A stretch of DNA of 64,000 nucleotides from contig OY987265.1 in assembly GCA_963920665.1 (NCBI GenBank), positions 14,203,001-14,267,000 on the forward strand, written 5' to 3'. The translations under genes and the position numbers were made by a program. Under the pieces are notes generated by a model. It did no database searches and was not told where the DNA came from. It saw nothing but the letters and a program-made list of their open reading frames with translations. This DNA comes from Straminergon stramineum (Eukaryota > Streptophyta > Bryopsida > Hypnales > Calliergonaceae). Positions 22,112 through 35,000 of this stretch are shown here, piece by piece. Numbering within the stretch: position 1 is the stretch's first letter; each line of letters begins with the position of its first letter.

Positions 22112-24269
22112 TGTAGATATAGAAATTTTGAGGCAATTTTCTTTTTGACTTTCCAATTGCTTTTCACACTAGACAAATCCTTCTAATTTAATTTTGAAGG
22201 GATCAATGGCTAGTTAATTCTTGCAAATGTGAAATGGATCTAATGTATATTTGAAATAGGGATATTGGTTAGGATTAGTAGGGTGGCTAATTAACTTGGT
22301 GACTTTCTAGATCTAAAACTTGGACTAGTCACAATTTATCTTGGGCTATATAGCAAGAAAAATTTTCTTTTCGTTTCTGATTCATATCAATATCAAATTA
22401 GTGTGTATGACTCATTGGCAATTTTGTATTAGTGCATTCCTTCAATTGATTCTCTTTTGTAATTGTGTGTATTTGTATTGTGTGATAAGTACTTATTTGT
22501 TTGTAATTTGCGATGTATGAGATGGCTAGTTGCAATTGTGTTAGCACCTTGTGAATTTGTAGATTCCTTTGAAAATTAAAATCGTCAATTAAATTATATT
22601 TGCACCACAAGATTGAGTGAGGTTTTGGAGAGTGTCTTTAAAATTAGTTAGTTGCAAAATTTTGGTGGCAATTGATCTAGCCAATCAAACTAGTGAATTG
22701 CAAATGGCAAAGTCCAAGGAGGATTGTAGAAGAAGCTACCCAGATGACGGTGAAGTCAGGCATCAAGGAGGATAAATTGTGGACATCAATTTGCAGGAAA
22801 TTACTTACAGAATGATTGAAGAAGCTTTAAAATTATAAAATATAAAACAATTATGGCTAGTCTACTTGATTGTATTAATCATGTGTTGCAAGTCGACTAA
22901 CTTGTGAAGGAACTGAAGAAGCGAATTGCCTTGCTGATAGCCTGTAGCTAATCGCCAGGCTTCTAATTAAAATTCATTGGATTAATTGTTGTGCTTCTGA
23001 ATCATGTGGATAGCAATTAGCAATTAGATTGTGTGAGGCTGATCAGGTGTGCAACTAATTATTTAACAGACATTATAAATGAAACTATCAATTTGGCTTG
23101 AATAATTCAATAGCTTGGTGGTGACAATCACCAAGTCAAATTTCATCATTCTAATTGACAGAATTTGGTGGGAGAATTGAACAATTGGCAAATGAACATG
23201 AATCATTTATGGAATCAAGAATTTAAATTTGAAATGTAGGATTATGATATATATTGGTACAATAATTTGCATGTGCATTTGCTTGAGCAATTACGCTAGC
23301 AATTTGCTGCGAATAGTTGCAACAAATTAGTAGTTTGATTGGAGCACGTTGCCATCAATATGTCGATAGTTGAATGGCCTAAAGGAAGATAATTAGTTTC
23401 AATATAGATTTTCATTGTTATCATTAATTAAACATTTCTCATGCAAAAGGAGGTTCATGGCCAATTAGCTATAGTTGGTGGATTTGAAATTTTTGGAAAT
23501 CGAAGTAAGTTGTGGTAATTGAGACACCCAACATTGCTAGAGTTATAGATGTCATGGAATAGAAATTTAATTGCGCTTACATATTTGCTATAGAATGGAT
23601 GGATGACATAAAGCTAATTGGCAATTTAGGTGGTTGTATGTCATGGAGCTAATCACTAGGCTCTTACGCATAGGAAGAACTAGAAGATAATTGGCGGGGT
23701 CATGGTCGGTGAAGCTTGGAAGGGGAATTGTCGGTTGTTGAGTAAGTGGACTTATGAACAACTAGAGATGTCTTCACCCTTTTGCATACCTTGCATACTA
23801 GGATTCATTGGCAATACTAAATTGTAAATGAATATATTGCATTAATTGGCAATTAGGCTAATTAATAGCGCACTGAATAATTGGCGAAAGAGAGTCTAAA
23901 TAAGGAGGTTCATATATTTATACTATAATTATTTAAATATATCTATACATGGGTCCATGTCTTAGATCATGCATTTGACCAATTGCCCAACCAAGACAAA
24001 TTGCTTGAATATTTGCCTACCTGTAGATAGGGACTAGATAGGACCAAGACGAGAACATTGTATCAAATAGCATTGGTAATGGACTAGAGTGCTTAGAAAA
24101 TGGGAATAAAGAGCTAATTGACGAGTGATTACATTTTTACCCTCTACCCTATTTGATAAGTGACCTTAGATACCCCAAATGATAAACTAATTGACCTTTT
24201 ATTTCCTAAAGAATTCCAATACTAGTATCCTTGGGGTTTTGCCTAAAGGTAGGAAAAATTCAACTTACA
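22112..24269. mobile_element. 2.16-kb LTR-like insertion with 5-bp target duplication
   Basis: The insert begins TGTAGATATAG and ends CAACTTACA, so it has TG...CA termini, and is flanked by TAGCC on both sides (22107-22111 and 24270-24274). Removing it and one TAGCC rejoins the Copia gag frame (SMPSGY on one side, GYKPYLTTL on the other). A 5-bp duplication with TG/CA ends marks an LTR retrotransposon product. No coding sequence and no obvious internal pair of direct repeats is visible, so a solo LTR is most likely and a terminal-repeat miniature element is the alternative. The donor-like GTAAGT at the right edge was considered as an intron signal, but splicing there would bring in a stop. 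Confidence 0.72.
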
Positions 24270-24605
24270 TAGCCACTTGGCATACTTCTCATTAATGACA
24301 GAATGGTATCTTCTTCATCAATTTCACTACCAATTGAGGCTAGTTGTTGTAAAATAGAACAAAATGTGTGTCCATGTTTTGATACACTATCTATGTCTCC
24401 CATCTTAAGACTATGTGATTTGTTTAAGAGAAACATCCTGGAGACAACATCTTTTGTCTCATACATCTGAAATAGTTGCATCCATGCATTAAACGATGCT
24501 GTACAATGTTCAATATGTGAAACGATGGACTTATGAAGACAATTGTTAATTACAGACAAGGTTAATGCAACTTCATCCTCCCACTCAACAATGCAACCCT
24601 TACAA
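24270..24605 (-). pseudogene. Copia retrotransposon gag, N-terminal part, 5' truncated
   Basis: The minus strand encodes a UBN2-type gag segment: FNAWMQLFQMYETKD, then LKMGDIDSVSKH, then LASIGSEIDEEDTILSLMRSMPSGY. The match fades near 24600, where the sequence turns abruptly GC-richer. No 5' LTR or primer-binding site is visible, so the element was truncated here. Confidence 0.8.
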
Positions 24606-26009
24606 GTTACTTAAGCGCAACACTTTCGTTCATGAGCGACGACGTTACTAAGTGATATACCGCCCTATCTGGTAGGTACTAAAACTTATCTCAATCGCAA
24701 TAATACTAATAGCGCTATGGCGGATGATGTACAGGAGTATCGAGAAGGACAAGGACTCTTCTTTCAAACAGATACCTCAACCATGACAACTTGCTGGTCA
24801 TGCCAAACTGTTCGGCAATCCGAATTCCTGTTCCCGCCGATGCAATCCAATGCAGGTAAACCCGACACAGAAAAATGGTCCGCTTTATAGAAATACCAGT
24901 CCTCCTTTCTTCCGTATCAAGCGATTGCAACTGTGAAGCATGATATATACTGCCAAATCAAGGAGAATATGTGAAATAAGACAAGTTCCTATTCATTCTA
25001 TATGATCGCCCGCGCCTCTTGCGGGTCAATTGTGACGTTGAATACTGCGGTGCGAAACAAATCCAGCTTATACACGAAGTCAGTTACACAGGATAAAGAT
25101 GCGAGACCTTGCTGGTCACGAGAAGGTCTTCATAAACAATCACTCAACCTTCGGGGAAGAGTCGAGGAGATAACCGCTGAGCTTTGCGAGAGCTCAAGAA
25201 ACTATCGGGAATGATATCTTCGATTTCGTTAACCTTAAGAAATGTTGCAGCAAGTGCCAGGATTGGCACGAGGTCGGAGGCAACAGGACCATCTTGTCCA
25301 TCCGTAACTCAACTATTCCAGTTCCCCACACACCATTGTCAATTTGTGAACTTTGTACAAGAGTTTAAGAATCCCCAACTGCACAAACAATCTAGCAGGC
25401 TCGAGGTGAACAAACTATGAAACAAGATAGACTCACATTCCGTCTGAAAATTCCGTCATTATCACATTCCGTCTCCAATTGCGACAGCTTATAGCAAAAA
25501 GAAGGAGACGACTCAGACTAAGCGTAAAATTACAGTTCCGTGTCAGACTTTCCTACGGCATTGAAGAATACGTCAATGACAAGAATGAAGCTGCTGGAGT
25601 CTCTGTTGAGACTCGCTGCTGTACAGTACAATTAATCTTACAATATCCTAAGAAGGTTTCTCGTGAGCCAGATGCTCACGAAGGACTAAACTGAAAGAGC
25701 AGGGTATTGTACAAATCAAGCACCGCGTTTCAGACAAATCCCATCTCCTGCTCTTTACGAATGCCTGCAAATGTCCGAGGGAGGTTAATGTTAGTGACTG
25801 ACGTCGACTTCAATAGAGACAGTAGAGTACTGAGTCACATACTGGAAAAGAAAAGCAGAAAGGTTACAGTCTTCCAGTACCGAAAGATTGATATTCCTCG
25901 TAATGGTGGCGCAGGCAGTGTGACCCAGATCAAATAGCCTCGGACCTATTCCCACAGACTCCGCAGACAATTAGAGGTTCCTGTGCCCCTTAAGAAATTT
26001 GCTGCGGTA
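24606..26009. other. 3' flank of the kinesin gene
   Basis: Moderately GC-rich DNA between the truncated Copia element and the kinesin stop codon. It probably contains the kinesin 3' UTR. Several short open stretches on both strands show no recognisable protein. A small perfect hairpin (TCGTGAGC, 5-base loop, GCTCACGA) lies near 25662-25683. Confidence 0.4.
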
Positions 26010-29000
26010 TTACATTTTCTGTGCACGTTCGTGATCATTAGCCTGGGCCAGCAGAGCCTGAAATTGTTTCACTTCGTCAAAGTCAGCCTCACTTTCCGTT
26101 CCTACGGAGAATCTACGAGTGTCAGTCGTCAGCTGAGTGAGCTGCTGCTCCAGAATTTTAAGCTTCTTCCTCTTCCCACCATAATCAGCCTGCAACACAA
26201 GGCCCTTATTATTAAGTTTATTTCCCCAGCAAAATAATGTCGAAGTGAAGAGAGAGTCTTAAAAAAACATAATACACGGGCTCACTCCTTGCAATCATCT
26301 CATAAAGCATGAGTATACCTTCAGTCTTTTGTACTCAGCAGCAAGAGTCTTGTTCTTTAGCCTCATCTTTTCCGAGAGGACACGAGCTACGACAATCTCA
26401 GCTTGCTTGTGATTCATTTCCATCATCCAACTGTACGCAAAATAGGAGACAATTTCTGGGCTGTGAGCTGGAGATTATTTGTAATCCAAAGCACATACCA
26501 AGTTCAAATTCCAATTTCAAGAACACAGGGCACAGGAAAAAAGTAAGAGAAGAACTGCAACAAAGAGAATGACTGGGTCTTCATTGACACACTTACTTCT
26601 GTCGCTCTTGATTCAGCTGCGTTTGTAAATTGGAGAGCTCTTCATCTTTTTCTCGTGCTTCATCAGAATGGCGAGCTCTTTCAGAGATCAGCTCGAGCTG
26701 CTGTTGACTTACAAGTGCCTGCATCACAATATCGTACGTTGTTATCTCGAATGGAAATTCGCAGAAATAGCATTTAGTGGAGAACTTGAGTTCGAGAATT
26801 ACTCCTTGCAACTTTAATACATCAACCAGGATAGCGTTATCCGGTTTCAAGAACTGACACATCGAGACGCCGAATGAAGGTAGTCACTCCAATACGTCTC
26901 TCAATCCCGAACATGTGGGAACTCCTCGAGAATGATTGGTTAATTGCAGTGAACGACGTCGTGGGTACGCATAGATAACATGGTGAGTACACAAAGAACT
27001 TAAAAACTCAAAAGAGTGTGCGTGCTGAAAGTGCGGCAGTGGTTATGTGGAGAAGAATATTGTACTCACCGCATAGTTGCTGATGTCCAATTTGACGTTG
27101 TGAAGGTCCCGCATCACATCTTGAGTCAATGTCTCAGCTTCTTTAAGCTGTCCGTTCAATTCTCTTAACTGAGTCACATACACAATTGGTTAGACCTAAA
27201 AAACTCATGCTCGACCAACATTACGTACTGCTCTATGGCTTGTACATTCTAGAAAGCACTCCTCCAGTGAAAAATGCATGTTCTTCCAATGCTCGTTCTC
27301 TTTTAAATTAAAAGATTGAGGACACTCAGGCTCCAACAACACTACATAATCGTTTAGAAAAGACTCTATCTAGTATTGGTAACCTGTGCATCTTTGTCTT
27401 CACATTGGGACTGCAGGTCGTCGAGCTCCTGATGGACGTGTGCTAGTTCAGTTTCCATCTCTTCGAGCCGACTTCCTTGGAGCTCATTTTGACTATGGAG
27501 TACTGTCATTCGTTTGTACATCTGAGAGACTTCGGTCTCTTTATCCTCAAGTGTCCTGCCACAATTGTGCGAACGATGGTCAGTTAATGATGTTCACGTG
27601 AGCATAGGACATCCCTAGTAAATTCAATCAAAGATGGTGACGTAAGAATAAGAGAGGACTGAGACACTTCTCCTCCAAGCTAAAATAATTAAACGGCATT
27701 CCCTGACACTCACTTTTGTAGATCTAGGCTTGCAGCTTGGGCAGCTTGGAAACCCTTGAAGTTCCGTGATCCGGTGCTATGCATAGCTTGTAGCATTGTC
27801 ATGCGGTTCTTCATGCCCTGGAGCTCCATTTCAAATTCGTCTCGAGTCTTCCGTAATACATCAAGTTCACGCTTCGTATCCTCCAGCTGAAATTCAAAGG
27901 AGTCCTCAGCATTCAAAAAAAGACTTAGAGAAAAATGTCGGAGATAGACTTATGGAAATTAATGATAAGCTCTTAATTCATACCTGTTTCTCCAATGCAC
28001 TGTTCTGGTTTTTCAGTGCTAAAACAGATGCCTTCAGTGTCCTAGCTTCTTCCTCCTTGCCACTTGCGCGCAGAATGTTAACTTCGGCAAACTGTAGCAC
28101 GAAACAACATTGGAGACTCCCATCAGCGCCAATCATTGATATAGTTATCGAAAAAATCCTCGGGTTGTGCTTCGGACAGAGAGTCAAAGCTGTCTATACT
28201 TCCGGAGCAAAGTTGAGAAATCGGCACCCTTACCTTTTGAGCTTCGAGTACTGAGGACTTGTGGGACGCCACAAGCATCTGGGCTGCTCTAAGCTCACCA
28301 TGCAAGGCTTGGACTTCAACAAGAGCCCGGTCTCTTCCATCCTTTATAGTCCTGATCTCATCAGATTCGTTTCCTACAAAAGGTATGCATACGTCGACAC
28401 TCTTCAGGGCATTTTCCTGCTCCATTATGGTATTATCTTTTAAACGCAGGGTGTCTCTCAACCCTTCTACCTCTGATTTCAATTTCTCACATTCTTGTGT
28501 GGTGTGTACTGCTTTTGAAACCACGTGCTGAAGTGCTTCAGCTTTCTGGGCTAAAAGCTCCTCTAACGAACTCAATTGCAGTTCTTGCTGAGCGATTTGA
28601 GCCTTCATATTCACCATTTCTTGGTTAGCATCAGCTATCTGCGCTTCCACTCCACAGCATTCCTCCTCCCGGGTGCCGATGTCCATCCTCATTTTATCAT
28701 TCTCCTGTCCGTCGGAACTGACAGTCGGAAAGGCCGATATCCGTTCACTCTCTTGCAGGCTGAGAGTTGCCCTTAATTCGGCTACTTCGGTTTCCAAAGC
28801 CACCTTCAGAGCCTGTAATTCCAGGACTTTCTCTTCAATCTCTGTAAGTTCTTCCCTCAAAGCCACAGAGGATGAACTTGCCGCTGCAAAGTCGGTCTCA
28901 AATGATCTAATCCGTGCGTTTTGACTGAGAATCTCCGACTGTAAGGAATTCCTCTCTGCCTCGAGCACCACAATTCGAGCTTGCAATACAGAATTTTCAT

Positions 29001-32000
29001 CCGAGACACAATCAGAAACCCTCCGGGCTTCGGCCATTTCATTATCAAGGAACCTCAGACTCTTCTGGGCCTCAGTCAGCTCAATCTGAAGTGTGGAGAT
29101 TACGTCAGCCTCTAGTTCAGCGATCTGCTTATCGATGCTGTCCCTTTCCGCCTGTAAGACTACTACTTTAGTCTCCAATGCGGCTATACGATCTCTTGAG
29201 AATCCTGCGGCTGCTCGAGCACCGGCCAACTCGTTCTCCAAAGAACTTATGATCGCTAATTTGTGGTCAACTTCTGCCTGCAAAGTTTCTCTCTCTTTTA
29301 GCAACGCCTCAATCTCATCTTTCATTGCCTTCATTTCTTTGTGGTTATAATTGAAAGACCGAGAGGCAATACTGATGCGATCCTGTAAGGTGCTTACTGC
29401 TGAGATATTTTCGGCAAGTTCTATCTTGAGAGAGTTATTCGATTCTTCGCTATCGGCAAGCCTAAGTGCTAGACTGTGGATCTCATCCTGCAATTTGATT
29501 TGATTCTTTCTCGCGATTTGGAGGTCCGCCTCATCACTACCCTTCTGAATCTGTAAGTCTGCAAGCTTCGATCTAAACGACTCCAGAGAGGAAAGTGAGC
29601 CCTTCATTGCCATCAACTCCGCGTCCATAGATGACATCGCTTCGTCTTTCTGCAAAATATTGCTCTCGAGATGGTCTTTTTCTGAAATAAGCCTAGCAAT
29701 CCTCTGGTATAAGTTATCCAAGTCCCGTGCCATGGAGCAGGTCGCAGCGTGCGCAGCAGATAGCTCAACTGCCACTGGACTGACAGCACCGGTTTCGAGG
29801 GCGATGTTGATATGCATATCACGATGTTTCTCCTCTAAGGCACATATTCGTGCTCTCATTTCATCAACTTGCTCCACGGACTGCGCTGTAAGGTTCCGTG
29901 CAGCCATAACGTCAGTTCCTAGTGAAGTTACGTCCGCAATCTTCAATGTCAAATCCTTCTCTAACCTATTGTTCAGGCTCTGCAGGTCTCTTATTTGCCC
30001 ATTCAACTTGTCCACCATTATTTGGTTTTCCTGCGATTCCAGGACATCCCTTTCAACAACATCTTGGACTTCCATTTCTAGTGACAGAGATGATTCAGTC
30101 TTGTGGCAGCTTTCCATACTCATGCTAACCCTTGTGGCCACCAACTCTCTCTCAGCGGCGCTCAGAGCCTCAGCTTTCTCACCAAGAAAGCCTTCCAACG
30201 CCCTCAAACTAGTCTGCATTTCTGAAATTCTTGAATTCAATGATTGGCTCTCTCTCATCACAAATGCAGCTTGTCTATCTTTTTCCAGCAATTGCTTTTC
30301 CGTTTCATTCTTCGCTGAGACGAGCTCCTTCAACTCCTCACATCTTGCATAGGCCACTTCCTGTACTTGCATAATAAACATGAGTTTTCCGAATATTCGT
30401 GCAATGCTAAACAAAGCAGTTACATCCTGAAATTTGCAACGGAAGCGAGAGTTTGGAAATACCTGAAGCTCATTAATTATGGCATTGGCTTTGAGAAGCT
30501 CTCTCTTGAAGACAGTATCTTCACCCGCACTCTGCTGAAGAAGGGTTAAGTCAAATTCAAGACCCTGAAAACAATCCTCTTTCCTCTGAAGCTGCATCTG
30601 TAACTGTTGAACGGTCTCATTGAGGCGGGCATTCAGAAGGGTGATTGCCTGGACATTTGTTTCTATCTTCTGTAGAACGCCAAGCAAATCACCGATTCAG
30701 CAATCACTCGTGTACAGCGATATGATACAATGTATACTACCAATAACAGGCGGAAAACAGGCAAAACTGGACACTCAATGAGAGAACATGTGTTGTACTC
30801 TAATTGACGAATCTGCTTCGACTCCCTAAACACTCCAGCCCATAGTGTTGCAAGGTATGACTGCTAAGTATTCTATACAATAGACATGTGCATGTTATCA
30901 GAAACTGAAAGTTAAAAACATGCATTGGCAAAGAGTCCAGCAAACAGCTTTGTTACCTGTTGCTTGATTGCTATTGAACTCTGGTTCTCCATAACCAGCA
31001 CTTGGATAGAGGCCAACTCTTCTTTGAGAAATTCATTCTCAAGATTTGTACGCTCCACGGTTTCAGACACGGCCAATAGTTCTCTTTGAAGGCGAGATTC
31101 GGTTTTACATGTCACATCCAAAGTGCATTCGCTTTGAGAGAGTTGAGCTTTCAGGTTCAGGATTTCAGTTAAGAGATTATTTTCCTTACGTCGGGACTCC
31201 AATAAGTCAGCTTTGTTCTCCTCAAGAGTCGTCGTAAGCTCGAGGAGCTGATGTTGCAGTGCCTTCAAAGTAGCACACTCGTGTTCTACTTCCTGGGGCG
31301 AGGTTTGCGAGGTCCTAGGAAAGCTCACAACGGAGGTCATATCCTTTTCTATGATGACGGATGGCAAAGGCTCCGAGAGAATTTCCAGTTCAGATGATTT
31401 CAGATCCAATTTCTCTCGTAGCTCCTGAGATTGCATGCTACTTAAGGTGGCATCCGCTTTCGCAGTATCAGCACGGCCTAGTGCTGCATCCCTCTCCATT
31501 TTCAGGGCATCACAGGTTGCTGTGGCGCTCAGTAGTGCCCCCTCCAACGATTCGATAATTTTTATTTTCTCTGCCAGACATTTCTCAATCTCATCTATTC
31601 GCATTTGGCAATTGATAAGATCAGAGGAGCTTAAGTTGTGCTCTGGGGCATCGCCATCGCCCTGAAATTTCGCCTGTAAGTCCAATTCCTCTATCCTTTT
31701 TGTCTTCTTCTCAAGTTCATCATACAGGAAGCTCAGAGTTACGCGGAGCTCCTCCTGCACAGAATCAGTTGATGCCAACTTCACACTTAACATTTTCGCT
31801 TCACTGTCAAGTTTCTCTTTCGCTTCCTCCAGCACAGTTATCGTCTCTTGGTCATTCTTGACAGCGCGCTTCAATGAATTCTCCAGCTGCAGCTGCCGGC
31901 ATTCCGCTTCATGAAGTAAAAGTTCCAGTCGTTCGACCTCGGTTTCCAGTTCTGACATCTCCTCTTGCTGGATTTTGAGCACAACCTCGAAATCTGAAAC

Positions 32001-35000
32001 CTTCGTGTTCAGGTTGGTTTGAAGCACTGCGTCTTCTTCAGCTTGAAACTTCAGCAGAACATTCTCGTCTACTAATTTGTTGTTGGTTCGCACCATTTCT
32101 TGAAGAGCACATTCTGTTTCCTCAGACTTCATCCTCGAATCTTTCAATTCCAGTGAAAGAAGTGAGGTTTCTTTCAGGAGCTTAAGATTTTCCTCTTGAA
32201 TATCTAGTAACTCCTTAGATTTCAATGCCAGGGCCTCCTCTTGGTTCAACTTCATCTTTTCTAAATCTGTTAGATTTTTATCTAGAGCAGAAATCTGATC
32301 TCGTGAGATTCCAATTGCATCACTCTGTTCAAGAAATTTAACCCGAAGATGTTTTACTTCGACCTTCAGGTCTTCATTCTCTTCAACGATCTCTTCGATA
32401 TTCCTGGAAATTTTAGCCAAAGATCCCATCTCCTCCACAAGACGAATATTTTCCCTTACCACTCTATCCAGCTCCTCCTGAATACGTTCCTCTTTGAGGA
32501 CCCGTTGCTTGTGTACTTCAAGCTCCTGCTCAAGACGGGCAACGCTGGCCTGCAGTTTCATTTTGTCCTCCATAACAGATAGCCTGGGAGGTACACCGAA
32601 ACTTTTCATCCTCCTCGACGTCTTCCGATCCCCGAATATGTCATCAGAATTACACGAGTCCCGTCCCTTGAAATAATCGTGTTCAATGTCGACTTCTGTA
32701 AGTGACTTTACAGATCCAATTGACCAGCGTGCAGGTACGTCCGTAGCGATTTTCGGCAGCCAATCTTCACCTAAAATTTCTGCGATCTCTTTCCCCGCAT
32801 CAACGAGCGCACGCTCTCCTTCCACAAGGTCACGATATAGACTTGCGGTGGCCTTTTCCAACTCAGTCCGCAGGGATTTGATTTCCTCCTCCTTCACTTT
32901 TGCCAAGTCTGCATACTTCTGTGCTGATTCCTACATAGTCACAAGGCAATGCTTCTAATCACAACCTGTACTCCATGGCCAGCATGGTTTATTTCCAAAC
33001 GTTCTTAGGGTTTATATTCCAAACAAGTTCAGAAAGAGCGACTCTCTAAATGGTATCTGGGTGAATTATGTATGCGACAACAAATAAGGCACAAGAGCTA
33101 CCTTTATCTGTTTCAATTCTCTGTCTTTCTCGGAGTTTTTTTCCGTAAGCTGATTGACTAGAGTCTGTAGCTCGCCCACTTGCCTGAGTGACATCAAAAG
33201 GCATCAATTGTACAGCACCATCAATTGTTACGATTCAACAGACGCTCACATAGGTCAGTAACACTATTACTCCCGTCATTGCCCCACGTGCGAGACTTAG
33301 AAATGGAATAATCAACTATTGAATACAGATTTCATTTGAGTCTTTAGTATGCAGCAGATATAATTTGACCTCAACTCAGGCTGACAGTGCTGTGGCTTAC
33401 CTCTGCAACTGTGAACTGGCTTCTAAGCAGTTGGTCAAATCGTTGCGGCATGTTTCCAATTCCTTTCGGTAACTGTCACCCTGCCACGGAATATGGTATC
33501 AAGACACCATCAATGGATCAAATGATGAACGTACGGAGTGGATAGAGTTCTGAAATTAGGTACACACCTGTGCGATGGTCGTTGACAGCAACCCTCGCTC
33601 CACAGCAATCTTCCCATCGAGAAGCTCCAGAGCCTGTACAAAGTTCAGAATGTAAAAGCAAGTTGCGTTTCGAAGCAAGACCATTTTCAGTTGAAATGGT
33701 ATTTCACCAGCATATAAAAAGCAGCAAATTAGCCCAAGCCCTGAAACTACTGAGGTCAGCATGTCAAGTTCCAGTAATGCAGTCATGTCATTTAGCCTTT
33801 TCATGGTACCTGATCTCGTAAACCTTGAATCTCAGACTCCATCATAACTCTCTCCCCACACTCGTAAAAGGATCGATATCTGCAAGAGAGAAAATTATAA
33901 ATGAAACTTGGGAAATGCAGCTGCGAACTGCCTAGCATAATGAATATAGTCAAAAGCACGACGAACGTGTTTTCAAATGGAAAGCCAAAAGTGAGCCAAA
34001 AAACCTCTGAACTTGCTCTGTCAAGCGATAATTCTCCAGTTGCAATTTTGAGACAGCAGAATTGCGCTCAAGACTTTTAGCAACTTCCAGCTTCTCCGCC
34101 AACACCGCATGTTGCTTCGAATCTGAGGACCTCACATCTTCAGATAACTGATGCCGTGCTGATCCATCGTCAATACGATGCAAAAGGCCCTTGCAATTAA
34201 TCACTTCCAATTCCCGGTCCTCGATCTGCGAGAATAAAACAGAACTCGATAGAAATTCACTGGCAGGCCAAGCATACACCTTGGGGACAAAGAACTTCAC
34301 GTGTAGGCGCCAAAGAAAAAGATTCAAGATAAAATCGATTCTAAGTGAGGTTTCTACAAGAAAAACAGATTTCCGTAGAGAAATTACCAATTTGTTTGCT
34401 TTCTCAACTTCATCAACCTGTTGTTTCGCCTTATATTCAGCTGCCTGCTCACGTCTCAAAGCTCCGGCCAAAACTGCTTCAAGAGCCTTAACCTGCGTTA
34501 AACAATCAGAAATAATTTATTAGAAATAATTCATTGTGCAAAACAACCGTATTGAGAGCAAGGAATATGTCCAAAATTACAGATATTTGATACATTCGAC
34601 GAGAAGAAGTAATGCGCAATACGAAATTTTCGAATACCTTCCCAAGTAACTCCGCTGACTTCAAGTCTAAAGTTTCATCCGAACGCTTCTTTTCTGCCGC
34701 ATCGAACAGATCCCTTCCAGTTATAGACATCCGGAAAAACTCATTGCTTGCTCGCCGGCATTCCCGTTGCATAGTTGAGAGAGTCTGGCTGCGCAATCTG
34801 CTTACTTCTTCCTGTTCCACGATATCATCCCAGCACCCATGCTGCGTTGAGAGATTTAAATGAGATGAATTCACTTTATTTTAAAATGGGTGAAGTAATA
34901 GGAAAGGCAAGTGCTTGCCTTCAATTCCTGAATCTCACGTCGTAACAATTGCACTTCTTCGGATGCATCTTCATTGATGACAGCCTGCTCAGGTAACGGT

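Noticed and set aside
22112..24269. An intron in Copia gag (GTAAGT...ACAG on the minus strand)
   Set aside because: Splicing at these sites gives a frame with an early stop, whereas removing TG...CA with a 5-bp duplication restores the frame exactly.
25660..25683. Short hairpin TCGTGAGC...GCTCACGA as a terminator or regulatory site
   Set aside because: A single 8-bp hairpin has little meaning in plant nuclear DNA.
28123..28235. Extension of the giant kinesin exon to a stop at 28123
   Set aside because: A good donor (CAAAAG then GTAAGG) at 28235 and a following exon at 28093 preserve the coiled coil. The extension is intron.
29660..30352. A 230-codon plus-strand frame opposite the kinesin
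   Set aside because: It is the antisense shadow of the coiled-coil exon, with Ser/Leu-rich composition as expected from reversed Glu/Lys codons.
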